A stretch of 64,000 nucleotides of DNA from the IMG/VR virus record IMGVR_UViG_3300027917_000018, positions 1-64,000 of that record, one strand, 5' to 3'. Source of the DNA: a virus. Shown piece after piece: positions 32,209 to 41,342 of the stretch. The notes beneath the pieces are model-generated. The model saw nothing but the letters and a program-made list of their open reading frames with translations. It was not told where the DNA came from and searched no databases. Every line of letters begins with the position of its first letter. The first letter of the stretch is position 1. The position numbers were made by a program, and so were the translations under genes.

Positions 32209-34524
32209 ATGGCAGCACCAGTACCAGCCGGAGCCGGACCGATTGGTGGAGCCACCGCCGGGCTGAGCGGCCTGGCCAGCGCCGCTACCCAGGTCGGCCA
32301 GTCGGCCAATCAAGCACAGCAGGACATCGAGAGCCTCAATGCCTCGCTTTTTTCGCTTGGCAGGATTGCGGTCGCCGGAGGTCTCTTCAAGCTGGGCGAA
32401 GCGCTCGTGGGGTACGCCAAAGACTACCTGATTTTTGGCCAAAGACAGGCGCGGGCGCTCCAGGAACAGCTTGTTGAACAGCGGCAGCAGGCGGCGCTCA
32501 TGGAGCTTCAAGCTCAGTCCGCCCGCGATATTTTGGAGGCCCTAAGCCAGCTTCCCGGCATTGGAGTCGAGCAAGTTGCCGCGCAGCAAGAGCTGGTACA
32601 GCAAGCCGAGCAGCTGGCGGAGAGCACGAGGAAGTCCGCTGAATTTGCTGAGTTCAAATTGGAGGCGCATCAGCGCCTGCGAGGCCCACTGACCTTGCTC
32701 ACCACTACGGCAGGAATCCTCCTCGGCACGTACAGGTCCTTGCTGGATTACGCCGTTGCGTTGAACAAGAGTCTGGAGCAGGCCAATACCTCCTACCGGG
32801 TTCGCAATGAGATTCTCACGCGGGGCATGGAAGTCATGCGGCGGTCCGGCGTTGCCCAGGGCGAGGTCGCCGAGGCGGCGCGGGCCTTGGTCAATTACCG
32901 CCTGGAGGAGAGCGGCAGCCTCGGCACCAACCTGGATTTGATGACGAAGATGAACGTCGCCTTGGGCGTTCACTACGAGACCAGCGCCAAGGTCGCTACC
33001 GTTTACGAAAGAACGCTCGGGCGGGGCGTGCAGATGGTGGCTGACACCGTCGCCCGGATCGCCGCCAATACGGCCATCGCCGCCGAGAAGGCCGCCGATT
33101 ACGCCTTCCACGTGGCCAGGGCAGTGCGGCTTCTTGGTCCGGGCATGCGGATGGAAAGCGAACGGATCACGGAAGTCATCGCGAACTTGGCTGGCCGCAT
33201 TCAGGAGCTTGGCGGCGACTCCGAAACCGTCCTGAACCTGTTCCAGCAGATGACCTCTGGCACCGGCATGGGGCTTTGGCTCCGGGGTCGCGCCGGGGTC
33301 ACCGCTGCCGAACTGGGCACAGCGGGCGGTGCTGAGGCGGGATTGAGGGGTGTGGCGCGGGCAATCCGCGAGCTGGTTACGGCGGACCCTGAGAGGCAGA
33401 CCGAACTGTACCTGTTCCAGCTGACCGCTGCTGGCGAGGCGTTCGGCATGACCGCGCACCAAATTCGTGACTTGTTGGACGCAGTCGATGCCTTAAACAA
33501 GCCGCTTTCGCAACAAGCCACGTTGGAGAAGGCGTTTCGGGAGCAGCAGGCGCAAACGGCCAAGTCCGTTGAGCAGCTTCGGAATGCCTGGAGAGCCCTG
33601 ATCAATCAGGCTTTCATGCCAATCTATCCGGTTATCCGATCGATCATTGACGCCGTTACGGGCCTCCTGCGGGAGCTGACCGGCCATCCTGGAGCGCTCA
33701 AGCTTGCGATGGTGGGATTGACGGCAGCTGCCCTCGGAGCGGGCGTTGCCGTCGTTAATCTGACCAGGGCTCTCGTAGGCTTGATGACCCAAACAACGTT
33801 CGGCCAAGGTGCTCTGGCAGCGGCTAGGGGAACTGTTGGAGGCCGCCTGGCTGTGGGCGGTCTTGGCTGGTTGGCCACCGCCATTCGGGTCTCTGCGCCG
33901 TACGTTTTGCCGCTGATCGGCGGGTATCTGATTGGCAGCATTTTTCGCGAGTCGCTTATCCAGTGGCCGATCTTCAAGCAGTTCGACAAGCTTACGGAAC
34001 TCGTTGCGCGCTGGTATTACGGCTGGAAGGAAACCGCCACACCCAGCTATACCCCGACTCAAAGACTCGGAGCAAAAAGCGGTATTGGTCTCTTGACGGA
34101 GGCGGCGATGGCTGGAGTCAAAGGTGATGTCGAAGCTCTTCGGGCCAGGTATTACGAGGCGACGAAGATTGGCGTTGATCCGACCAAAGGCGCGGCTTGG
34201 ATCGAAGCCGTCATGCCAAAAATGATGGCTGGGTATCAGCAACAGGAGCGCCTGAGTCGGCTGTCTCTGCCCAGCGCGGAGTCGGTCGCGGCTGAGAACC
34301 GCATCGTGGAAGGCTTCAAGCGGGCTTTGGCGGAAGTCGCTGGAGACGAACTGAAGAGCATTGGCGCACGAGGTCAAAAGAGCTTCGAGCTGAACCAGAA
34401 AATGTTGAGGTTACGGCAGGAGGGCGAGGGCCTGTACGACAAAGAGCTGTTTGAAAACACATTCAGGGAACTTGGCACGGGCGCTGGCGTAGGCTCATAC
34501 TCAGTGCCCGGCTTTGGAATTTAG
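32209..34524 (+). CDS. Tail tape measure protein
   Basis: A 771-residue protein, mostly alpha-helical, Ala/Gln/Leu-rich, with a long coiled-coil part (about 75-200) and hydrophobic segments near 155-175, 485-530 and 560-590. These are typical of tape measures, which set tail length and pass into the host membrane. It lies just before a tail-hub-like gene. It is short for a tape measure; if the usual relation of about 1.5 angstrom per residue holds, the tail would be near 115 nm (inference). Confidence 0.7.
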   Translation: MAAPVPAGAGPIGGATAGLSGLASAATQVGQSANQAQQDIESLNASLFSLGRIAVAGGLFKLGEALVGYAKDYLIFGQRQARALQEQLVEQRQQAALMELQAQSARDILEALSQLPGIGVEQVAAQQELVQQAEQLAESTRKSAEFAEFKLEAHQRLRGPLTLLTTTAGILLGTYRSLLDYAVALNKSLEQANTSYRVRNEILTRGMEVMRRSGVAQGEVAEAARALVNYRLEESGSLGTNLDLMTKMNVALGVHYETSAKVATVYERTLGRGVQMVADTVARIAANTAIAAEKAADYAFHVARAVRLLGPGMRMESERITEVIANLAGRIQELGGDSETVLNLFQQMTSGTGMGLWLRGRAGVTAAELGTAGGAEAGLRGVARAIRELVTADPERQTELYLFQLTAAGEAFGMTAHQIRDLLDAVDALNKPLSQQATLEKAFREQQAQTAKSVEQLRNAWRALINQAFMPIYPVIRSIIDAVTGLLRELTGHPGALKLAMVGLTAAALGAGVAVVNLTRALVGLMTQTTFGQGALAAARGTVGGRLAVGGLGWLATAIRVSAPYVLPLIGGYLIGSIFRESLIQWPIFKQFDKLTELVARWYYGWKETATPSYTPTQRLGAKSGIGLLTEAAMAGVKGDVEALRARYYEATKIGVDPTKGAAWIEAVMPKMMAGYQQQERLSRLSLPSAESVAAENRIVEGFKRALAEVAGDELKSIGARGQKSFELNQKMLRLRQEGEGLYDKELFENTFRELGTGAGVGSYSVPGFGI

Positions 34525-34527
34525 CGT

Positions 34528-35337
34528 ATGCCGCAAAGTGTCAGACGCCAAAAGAGCTACCCGTACATCGGGCGCTTGATCGTCCTGGAGGGGCCGGGCG
34601 ACAAGCCGCTTTTGGACGGCAACTACACTGGCGAGTACACGTCGGCGGTGCAGATCAATTTTCCGGCGATGCCGGACACCATCGAGCTGGCGCGCCGGGC
34701 CAATTACACGGTGCGCACGAGCCCGGCCTTCCCGGACGGCATCCACCAATACATGGGCACGGAGGTTCTGAACATTCCGATCAGCTTCGAGTTGCACCAT
34801 GCCGATCGTGAGTACTGTCCAAAGGGTCCCTACACGCTGCTGCAACTTGCGGCGGAGCTGGAGTCCCTGATTCTGCCGTTCGGTAGCGACGCGATCCAGA
34901 CCGAGGTTGGCGAAACCTTCCAGTCCGAAAGGACCAACGCCGCCGTTAATCAGAGTGCGGCCCAACCCACTCAGGAACTGGGTGGCAACGTTATCAACGG
35001 CGAGTCGCTGTACCCGCCGCCGGTTTGCTACCTCCAGCTCATGCTGACCGAGTCGACGGGGCCGGGCATCGCCTGTCGCGGCTACGTTAACGACATCAAT
35101 GTCAAGCTTCACGGACCTTACATGCGCGGGCCGGGGATGGCGTTCAATTTGCCCACCAAAGGCACGTTCAGCTTCACCTTCGTTCACAATCCCGGCCACC
35201 AGAACGCCTTTCCGGCGTCCCGTTACAGCACGGTCTCAGTCAAGCAGGCGTACGCGCAGACGGTGCGCCGGAGGCTCTTCAACACGGTCGGGATTCAGAA
35301 TCCTGCGAACTACAAGGGCTTCAACGAAAGCCCTTAG
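34528..35337 (+). CDS. Putative tail hub/baseplate adaptor protein
   Basis: A 269-residue beta-rich protein. The pattern I-N-F-P-A-M-P-D-T-I-E-L then I-P-I-S-F-E-L near residues 45-90 recalls tail-terminal adaptor proteins of contractile tails. It follows the tape measure by 3 bases, consistent with a place at the tail tip. No peptidoglycan-binding motif is visible. It ends tail to tail with the SbcC-like gene (4-base overlap). Confidence 0.55.
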   Translation: MPQSVRRQKSYPYIGRLIVLEGPGDKPLLDGNYTGEYTSAVQINFPAMPDTIELARRANYTVRTSPAFPDGIHQYMGTEVLNIPISFELHHADREYCPKGPYTLLQLAAELESLILPFGSDAIQTEVGETFQSERTNAAVNQSAAQPTQELGGNVINGESLYPPPVCYLQLMLTESTGPGIACRGYVNDINVKLHGPYMRGPGMAFNLPTKGTFSFTFVHNPGHQNAFPASRYSTVSVKQAYAQTVRRRLFNTVGIQNPANYKGFNESP

Positions 35338-37280
35338 CGCTCCCATCGGTAGGTCGTGCCGTCTTTACCCTTCGTGGCCACAAGAATGTGGTCGGCGTAG
35401 CTCGCGGCTTCGGGGTTGTGCGTCACCAGGAAGATGACGGTTCCCGTGCGGTTTGCTGTTTCCCGGAGGTAGCTGAAGATGGCCCGCCGGACCACGTCGT
35501 CGTGGTTGGCCCCAACCTCATCGTACCACCGATAGCCGATCCTGGAGGCCGTGTTGCCGACCTCGGCCAGAGTCTCCGCCACGATCAGGTTGATGAGGCT
35601 GGCCTCGCCCTTACTGCTGCCCTCGGCTCGGCGGCAGCCTAGCTTGTTGGTCACACTGATAACCAGTTCGGCTTTTTCCTTGCCCGAAGCCAAGGCTCGG
35701 GTCGTCGAGTACCCGACTTGAAGCAGGCCGCCGGTCATCGCGTTGCTGATCCGCCTGGCAGTCTCGTTGAGCGGCCCGATAGCGTCCCGGAGGATCATGT
35801 TTGGAATGCCGGTCGGCCCGAAAGCCTCTTGCCAGTAGCCGACGACGCCCACCAGCTGTTCGGACTCGGTGACCTGCTGGGCGATCTTCTGGACGGCCTG
35901 TTCTGCTTTGGCTTTCGCCTCGATCTTCTCGCTCAAAACTGCCTTGGCCTTTTCGACTGCCGAGTCGCTGATGGGAGCCTCCGCCGTGGCCAGGTCGCGG
36001 GTCGCCGCCACCATCTCGTTGTGGGACCGCCGCTGGGCGTTTTCGAGGTCCTCGTAATCCTCGCTGAGCTGGGTAACGGGAGCTTGGTCACGGAGCGTCT
36101 CCCAGCGCTCTTCAGATTCGTTTACGGATTTCTCCGCCGAGGCTTTTGTCGTATCCTCGAAGTCCTTGGCTTTCGACCTAGCCGCTTCGAGCTTCTTCGT
36201 TGCCTTCTCAACGGCTGCTTCCTGGGCGGTGATGGCTTTTGAGCTGTGACCCTTGTCCCAGGGCTTGCCGCAGGTCGGACAGTTTTTGGGCGTGTCCTGC
36301 ATTTCCCGAAGCTTTCGCTCCTCAGTGTCCAGCGCCTGGCGAGCGAGCTTTCGGTCGGCCATCAGTTCGGCGAACTTGGCCTCGGCCTGCCGGAGCGCTT
36401 CGCGGCGTTCGCGGACTTCTGTTTCCAGCTTCTTTTCGGCGTCCGCGTTTTTGGCGGTGTTGACCTCAATCTGCTTTTTGAGCTTGGCCATCTGGCCGTC
36501 GCGCTTTTCGGCTTCGGCCTTGATCCGGGCGACGCGATCCTTGGCGGCTTTGACCCTGGCTTTCTGCTCAGCGAGCGCAGTTTCGTAAACGGTCTCGGCT
36601 CTCTCCACGGCCTGGGTGGCGGTTTGGACGTTGTAGTCGGCGGTCTCCAATTCGGCGTGCTTGCGTTCCAGGTCCTCCCGGTCGGAGCTTAGCTCCCTTT
36701 TGCATTGGGTAAGGCGGCTGGTGAGTTTCTGGTGGTATTGCGTCCACGGTGGCTGCATCAGGGCGGTCATGAGCAGCTCAACCGCGCTTTTCTGGCCGAG
36801 ATTGCCGAATTTGAGTTGGTCGCCGTCCAGGTGAACGGTCCACCCCGCAAGGTCAGTTGAGACAGTCAGCAGCCTTTCGAGGTCGGTCCTGGTGCTGTTG
36901 ATGCGGTCGCGCCAGACCTGCTCGCCGTCGTAGGTGAACCGGAGTGCCTCGCCGGTCGGGCTCAAGCTGGGGTCTTTGTAGCCCATCTCCACAAGCAACG
37001 GCTTTTTGGCGTGGATACATTCCAGGGAAACCAAGGTGTCGCCCTTGTCATCCCGGCTGTAATGGCCAAGATGGGCAAAGCGGCCAGGCACGCCGAGCAG
37101 GCATCGACTGATGGCTTCGCCCAATGCGGTTTTCCCCGCCCCGATGGACTTGAATCGCCCGTGGGCCGCGACGTTGGAACCTTGCACCAAAACCAGCCCG
37201 CGATCGGGGAACTGAAGCGCGGCCTCTTGGACTGTTTGCCAATTTCGGATCGTGATGGCCTTCAGCTTAGTCTGCGGCAT
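35334..37280 (-). CDS. SbcC/Rad50/gp46-like ATPase
   Basis: A 648-residue protein from the ATG at 37280; an upstream extension overlaps another gene and was dropped. Walker A-like G-A-G-K-T (47-51) is followed by a globular part, a long coiled coil (about 185-330) with the zinc hook C-P-T-C (334-337), a second coiled coil, and an ABC-signature-like S-S-K-G-E-A-S-L-I near 545. T4 gp46 with gp47 resects ends for recombination. The partner nuclease (SbcD/gp47) is not in the window. It starts back to back with the PDZ gene, 24 bases apart. Confidence 0.85.
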   Translation of the reverse strand: MPQTKLKAITIRNWQTVQEAALQFPDRGLVLVQGSNVAAHGRFKSIGAGKTALGEAISRCLLGVPGRFAHLGHYSRDDKGDTLVSLECIHAKKPLLVEMGYKDPSLSPTGEALRFTYDGEQVWRDRINSTRTDLERLLTVSTDLAGWTVHLDGDQLKFGNLGQKSAVELLMTALMQPPWTQYHQKLTSRLTQCKRELSSDREDLERKHAELETADYNVQTATQAVERAETVYETALAEQKARVKAAKDRVARIKAEAEKRDGQMAKLKKQIEVNTAKNADAEKKLETEVRERREALRQAEAKFAELMADRKLARQALDTEERKLREMQDTPKNCPTCGKPWDKGHSSKAITAQEAAVEKATKKLEAARSKAKDFEDTTKASAEKSVNESEERWETLRDQAPVTQLSEDYEDLENAQRRSHNEMVAATRDLATAEAPISDSAVEKAKAVLSEKIEAKAKAEQAVQKIAQQVTESEQLVGVVGYWQEAFGPTGIPNMILRDAIGPLNETARRISNAMTGGLLQVGYSTTRALASGKEKAELVISVTNKLGCRRAEGSSKGEASLINLIVAETLAEVGNTASRIGYRWYDEVGANHDDVVRRAIFSYLRETANRTGTVIFLVTHNPEAASYADHILVATKGKDGTTYRWER

Positions 37281-37293
37281 ACTGCGTAGAACG

Positions 37294-37299
37294 TAGTTA
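37294..37299 (+). promoter_or_regulatory. TAGTTA element
   Basis: ACGTAGTTAAGGCG precedes ATG 37305 with 5 bases between hexamer and start. It lies in a 24-base divergent gap. Confidence 0.5.
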
Positions 37300-37304
37300 A
37301 GGCG

Positions 37305-38060
37305 ATGCGCGAAGCGGTTTTGCTTGCCAACATGCTCCTGGAGGCCAAGGCGGCGATGGTCCTGTACGGGCCGAAGCTGCCTGAGAACGGTCTTTACTTC
37401 CACGCCGACAGCGACCAGGCGCTTTCGGACAAAATGACGGCCTCGCTGCGCCCGCTCGTCCGGGGCCTGCCCGAAAAGGCTGACTTGGACACGCTCTTGC
37501 GGGTCCTGCAACAGTCTGGTTATCAGGCGATTTCCCGTGGCGTGGCCGGAGCAAAGGCAAAGCGGACCACGGCGCGAACTTACGGCCAGGGCATGCAGGT
37601 GACGCCGCGCTCCGCTCAATTGCTTGGGATCAAATCAGCCAGCGCAGTCCGATCCGTAAGCGATCCGTTCGGTCGCGCTGAGAAGACAACCGCAGGCCGC
37701 GTGCTTAAAGGCGCGGTCGCGGGCGAGAAGCCGGGGCGCAGACTGGTTCCAGGTTACGTCGGGTTTACGGCGATGACCAATCAAGGTCCCACGCCGGGAA
37801 TTCGCATCAGCGACGTGGAGGCCAACAGCCCGGCCCGTGACGGCAGGATTCGCCGGGGCGACATTATCACCGCCGGTCGAACCACAGAAGCGGGAAAAGC
37901 CAGTGCCTGGCAGGATATTCGCAGCATGGACGGCTACATGCGTTTCATCAGAACCTGGAAGGCAGGCCAGGGTGTTCAGTTCAAGTACGCACGCGGGGAC
38001 CGGGACGGAGAAACCCAGGTCATCTACCCCGTGCCGCCGGAAAGGGGTCAGACGTTGTAG
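37305..38060 (+). CDS. PDZ-domain protein
   Basis: A 251-residue protein. The N-terminal 150 residues are helical then basic and linker-like. The C-terminal 90 residues show a PDZ fold: G-I-R-I-S-D-V-E-A-N-S-P-A-R-D-G and I-R-R-G-D-I-I-T-A-G, the signature of bacterial PDZ domains that bind C-terminal peptides. No protease domain is attached, which is rare for a phage. It could recruit a cleaved or tagged protein. It begins a rightward unit behind a TAGTTA element. Confidence 0.7.
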   Translation: MREAVLLANMLLEAKAAMVLYGPKLPENGLYFHADSDQALSDKMTASLRPLVRGLPEKADLDTLLRVLQQSGYQAISRGVAGAKAKRTTARTYGQGMQVTPRSAQLLGIKSASAVRSVSDPFGRAEKTTAGRVLKGAVAGEKPGRRLVPGYVGFTAMTNQGPTPGIRISDVEANSPARDGRIRRGDIITAGRTTEAGKASAWQDIRSMDGYMRFIRTWKAGQGVQFKYARGDRDGETQVIYPVPPERGQTL

Positions 38061-38063
38061 GCC

Positions 38064-39230
38064 ATGTACCTCTACCTTTCCGAAAGACTCACGTTTGATC
38101 AGTTGTTTCGGGCCTCGGAGCCCAAGCGGATCAAGCGCAGCAGCACGGTCCGGGGACCGCCGCTCCAGATCACCGCCTACAGCGATCAGGTCTGGCATTC
38201 CTTCAATTTCAAGGCACACCCCAGCACAACCGGGCTGCGGCATCACGGCTACATTCGCTTTTACCGGCCACGGCAGGGGCAGTCGATGCCACTTCAGCAC
38301 GTGCCGTGTATGGTGGATTGCACGTGCCCGGATTTCCGGTACCGCTGGGCGTGGGTTTTGAAACAGCGGAAAAGCTCGATGGTGGGAACCACGAGCATGA
38401 ACCAGGCGCTGAATCTTCCGCCGGACAAAACCAATCCAAGGCGGCGAATCGGATTGTGTAAACATATTCTCGCCGCCCGCGATTACATCTACGGCATGCT
38501 TTCCGCGTTTCCCGGCGGTGAGAAAGACCCAGGCGAGACGCTGGTTCAATTGGTTCGCTACGGCCAGGGCCGGTGGGAGGACTTCCCCGCGCAGACCGCT
38601 CGCGCCAAGGAGCGTGAGGCATGGTTCAAGGCTGCCAAGCAGGCAAGAAATGCAGGGCTTCCCGTCCCGCCAGGCCCGCCAGAGCCTTATCGAATGCGCC
38701 TGGGGCCTGGAATTCTACCGGCAGCTGGAGAGGAAAACCCACCGGCACCGGAGAAAATTCCTGAACCCAAGAAAGGCGGCCCGGTGCTGCCCAAGCGGGG
38801 CAGGCCAACAACGGAACCGGGGCGAGCACGCGCCGAGCGACCAAAGCGTCCGGGTCGTCCAGGCCGTCCGGCCCGAGGAGAAAGTCGTGAAGTAGACTCG
38901 GCAAGTGTAGATAGAATGAACGGACCAAATTTGACGCGTATGAAACTGACTGAGGCCATCAAGATCGTCGAGGATGCCGCTGTGGATTTGCCACCGAGCG
39001 AGCCGCCCGTGAGCGATACCGCCGTTGGAGCCGACACGCAAGGCAACGTCGTCGTTCAGCTGCTGACCGACATCAAGGACTTGATGGGCCAGCTGGTCGA
39101 CCTCGAAGCGGGCGAGGAAGCGGCTGAAGGTGGAGAGGACCTGGAGACCGCTGTCGAGGTTCCCGAACCCGATGTCGAAGGCGAAGAGGATTTGGCGGCA
39201 CCTGCTGCCCGCCCTATGCCGCCCGAATAA
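38064..39230 (+). CDS. SWIM zinc-finger protein with a Pro-rich tail
   Basis: A 388-residue protein. C86-T-C88 and L-C132-K-H134 make a SWIM-type C-x-C-xn-C-x-H finger. Residues about 190-285 are Pro/Arg/Gly-rich and disordered, and the last 100 are acidic. SWIM domains bind DNA or proteins and are common in phage-plasmid ATPases, but no ATPase is fused here. It follows the PDZ gene by 3 bases. Confidence 0.65.
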   Translation: MYLYLSERLTFDQLFRASEPKRIKRSSTVRGPPLQITAYSDQVWHSFNFKAHPSTTGLRHHGYIRFYRPRQGQSMPLQHVPCMVDCTCPDFRYRWAWVLKQRKSSMVGTTSMNQALNLPPDKTNPRRRIGLCKHILAARDYIYGMLSAFPGGEKDPGETLVQLVRYGQGRWEDFPAQTARAKEREAWFKAAKQARNAGLPVPPGPPEPYRMRLGPGILPAAGEENPPAPEKIPEPKKGGPVLPKRGRPTTEPGRARAERPKRPGRPGRPARGESREVDSASVDRMNGPNLTRMKLTEAIKIVEDAAVDLPPSEPPVSDTAVGADTQGNVVVQLLTDIKDLMGQLVDLEAGEEAAEGGEDLETAVEVPEPDVEGEEDLAAPAARPMPPE

Positions 39231-39257
39231 CCGGACGTAAACGAAGCTGAACTTGTT

Positions 39258-39707
39258 ATGATCTACCCTGGCGAATACCCGCAGCCGTTGCTGCGCACGA
39301 CCAATGTCAAGTGCCCCGTCGTGGCGGGTTACGTCACGGCGCGTCTTCAGGTTCAGGGCGCTCCGGGCACGATTGCAGTATCTGGCTATGCGGACAACAC
39401 AGTGATGGTACTGGCGCAGTCCGCTGGCTCAAACTGTCAGTTCCGACTTCAGCAGACCAACGACTACACTTCGGGACCGTGGGAATGGCTTGGTGTGGCC
39501 CAGGCTCTCGTTCCAGGCGGACAAAAGACCTATACGGTCACCCCGAGGCAGAAGTACATTGAGGTCAAGGGCCTGGCTGGAACGGGAGCTGTGAACTTCC
39601 AGCTCAGCAGCCGCTTGAAATGGGATGTTCTTGGCTTCGACAAGACCGATCCGTTCTATCCGCCATTCCTCTGGAACGCGAAGACCCCGACTACGTCTGC
39701 GGTTTAA
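39258..39707 (+). CDS. Small beta-rich virion protein
   Basis: A 149-residue beta protein with Q-F-R-L-Q-Q-T-N-D and P-G-G-Q-K-T-Y-T-V-T strands and no charge clusters. It resembles the protein at 47566 in length and style and may be a decoration or tail-surface protein. CGTAAACG (39236-39243) stands 14 bases before the ATG. Its end overlaps the convergent hub gene by 17 bases. Confidence 0.5.
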   Translation: MIYPGEYPQPLLRTTNVKCPVVAGYVTARLQVQGAPGTIAVSGYADNTVMVLAQSAGSNCQFRLQQTNDYTSGPWEWLGVAQALVPGGQKTYTVTPRQKYIEVKGLAGTGAVNFQLSSRLKWDVLGFDKTDPFYPPFLWNAKTPTTSAV

Positions 39708-41013
39708 TGGCCTTGTTCGGGTCCTGGACCGTGAGGTAAACCCCACCGGTAAGGCTGCGGCCTTTGCTCCGAGTCAATGCGGAGTCTTGCGCGGCCTTCA
39801 GATTCAGCGGAACGCCCTGAGCTTTCTGTTCGCTTTGGAGGGCTTGTACACCCAGGGAGGCTAGCTCCGGCGCTACGCTGGGCTTGCTGTTGAACTCGCC
39901 CCGGCGCAAAATGTAAACGGAATAGATTGCGCCACGCCGAATCAGATGTTCCGCTTGGGTCACCAGGTAAACGCCGCCCCAGGTGCTGGAAACTTGCTCC
40001 TTGGGATTGATCGTGACCCGCAGGAAATCTCCGGCCCGAACTGGCGGCAGTTTCTCCACTGATAGCTTTATCTCGAAACACTCCATCCTGGAGGCTTCGT
40101 AGGCGTTCTGCGCGAAATTCTCCGGCTCCTCGGGCCGGTTGGCTCCCAGGTGCCACATGATGTTGCGCTGGCCGCCCGCGATCCGGTCAATGCGATGAAC
40201 GTTGTCGGCCAGGCGAAGGGCAAGGTCCGGGTCGCTGTTGATTTCCTTCTGAACTCCGCTGTAGGGATCGTACATGACCAGCCGCGTTCCAGCCGCCCCG
40301 GTGTTGACCTGATGCTGGCTGCGGTCGATCTGAACCAGCTTCATGCCGCCGCTGGAATTGTAAACGATGTCCAGCAAGCTGGCCTGGTACTCAGGGCTGT
40401 GAAAATGTACGACGTTGTCCCGAGCGAAGAACAAATAGTTTCCCCGGCCTTTGGCGCTGCGGGCCATGCGCACCAGGCGCTCCCGGATAAAGTCGTGGTC
40501 GGACTGGTAGCTTTGAATCCAAAGTCCGTCGCCCGTGGTCGGCTCAACCACCGCGTCCTGGTCGCCCAGCATGCGCTGAACAATCTGGCTGACAGTGCCC
40601 CGGTGGGCCACGGTTTTGTTGCCTCTGTCCGCCAGCCCCAGGATGCCCTTGGTCTCGATAACAATGAAATGGCCTGCGCCCGAACCGATACCCTCCTGCT
40701 TGGCGCGAAAAGTGTAAACGAAATGAAGCTGCCAGGGCAGCCAGCGAACATCGTCGCCCGATCCGAAGCCCAGTCTCCACCGAATCAAGGGCGTTCCGTT
40801 GGCCTGGTTCAGAGCCAGGACGGCGTCCACGTAATCCGGGGTTGACGTGCGCAGTGTGAACTTCGTGACCGCCTCGTCGTGGACGCTTTCGTGGATCGTC
40901 GCGTCCTCCAGCCGGACGACGTTGGCGTACAGGGGAAAAGTGCGCGTTTCGATCTTCAGCTCGAACTGGAGCTGGGCGTATCCCTCTAGCGGTTGTGAGA
41001 TGTCGACCGGCAC
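39691..41013 (-). CDS. Baseplate hub protein (gp27/VgrG-like)
   Basis: A 440-residue protein, GTG start at 41013. It has the two-barrel hub plan: an N-terminal barrel with F-T-L-R-T, a middle with W-R-L-G-F-G-S-G and R-G-T-V-S-Q-I-V-Q-R-M-L, a long strand-loop region, and a late barrel with A-G-D-F-L-R-V-T. These match gp27/gpD-type hubs, which form the trimer holding the spike. A TAGTTA element lies 4 bases upstream. Confidence 0.65.
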   Translation of the reverse strand: MPVDISQPLEGYAQLQFELKIETRTFPLYANVVRLEDATIHESVHDEAVTKFTLRTSTPDYVDAVLALNQANGTPLIRWRLGFGSGDDVRWLPWQLHFVYTFRAKQEGIGSGAGHFIVIETKGILGLADRGNKTVAHRGTVSQIVQRMLGDQDAVVEPTTGDGLWIQSYQSDHDFIRERLVRMARSAKGRGNYLFFARDNVVHFHSPEYQASLLDIVYNSSGGMKLVQIDRSQHQVNTGAAGTRLVMYDPYSGVQKEINSDPDLALRLADNVHRIDRIAGGQRNIMWHLGANRPEEPENFAQNAYEASRMECFEIKLSVEKLPPVRAGDFLRVTINPKEQVSSTWGGVYLVTQAEHLIRRGAIYSVYILRRGEFNSKPSVAPELASLGVQALQSEQKAQGVPLNLKAAQDSALTRSKGRSLTGGVYLTVQDPNKAIKPQT

Positions 41014-41017
41014 AACT

Positions 41018-41023
41018 TAACTA
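41018..41023 (-). promoter_or_regulatory. TAGTTA element, minus strand
   Basis: Minus-strand GATAGTTAAGTT, 4 bases before the GTG at 41013. Confidence 0.45.
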
Positions 41024-41323
41024 TCAAACCTCGTCGACGGCGGCAAAGTAGCGCTCCAGAGCGTCTTCCACGGCCTGTTCCAGAACCACGCTATGAAGCT
41101 CGATTGCGCAGTCTTCCGGCTCATCGAGGGCCTCGTGGAGCTGCCGGACGGTTTGCGGCGTGTCCAGGAGCAATTCACACTGGCGGGGATTGAGCAAAAT
41201 CCCCTCAGCGTCTTCCGCCAGATAGACTTTCATCCAGCTGTCCTCCAGGGTCACCACGCTGGAGTCGAGCGTCTCGGACTCCAGGTCATCCAGTAGTTGG
41301 ATCAGTGCGCTGGGCTTCTTCAT
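41024..41323 (-). CDS. Hypothetical acidic protein, 99 residues
   Basis: Started at ATG 41323; a longer frame overlaps the divergent gene. An acidic helical-rich protein with a strand in the middle. It sits just ahead of the hub gene in the same direction and may be a small assembly chaperone; this is inference. Confidence 0.5.
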   Translation of the reverse strand: MKKPSALIQLLDDLESETLDSSVVTLEDSWMKVYLAEDAEGILLNPRQCELLLDTPQTVRQLHEALDEPEDCAIELHSVVLEQAVEDALERYFAAVDEV

Positions 41324-41330
41324 CTTGTTG

Positions 41331-41336
41331 TAGTTA
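41331..41336 (+). promoter_or_regulatory. TAGTTA element
   Basis: TTGTAGTTACCTTGA precedes ATG 41343 with 6 bases between hexamer and start. Confidence 0.45.
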
Positions 41337-41342
41337 CCTTGA

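Noticed and set aside
35334-37619. A 761-residue version of the SbcC-like protein
   Set aside because: The extra 113 N-terminal residues run through the divergent PDZ gene and lack protein character; the family start fits ATG 37280.
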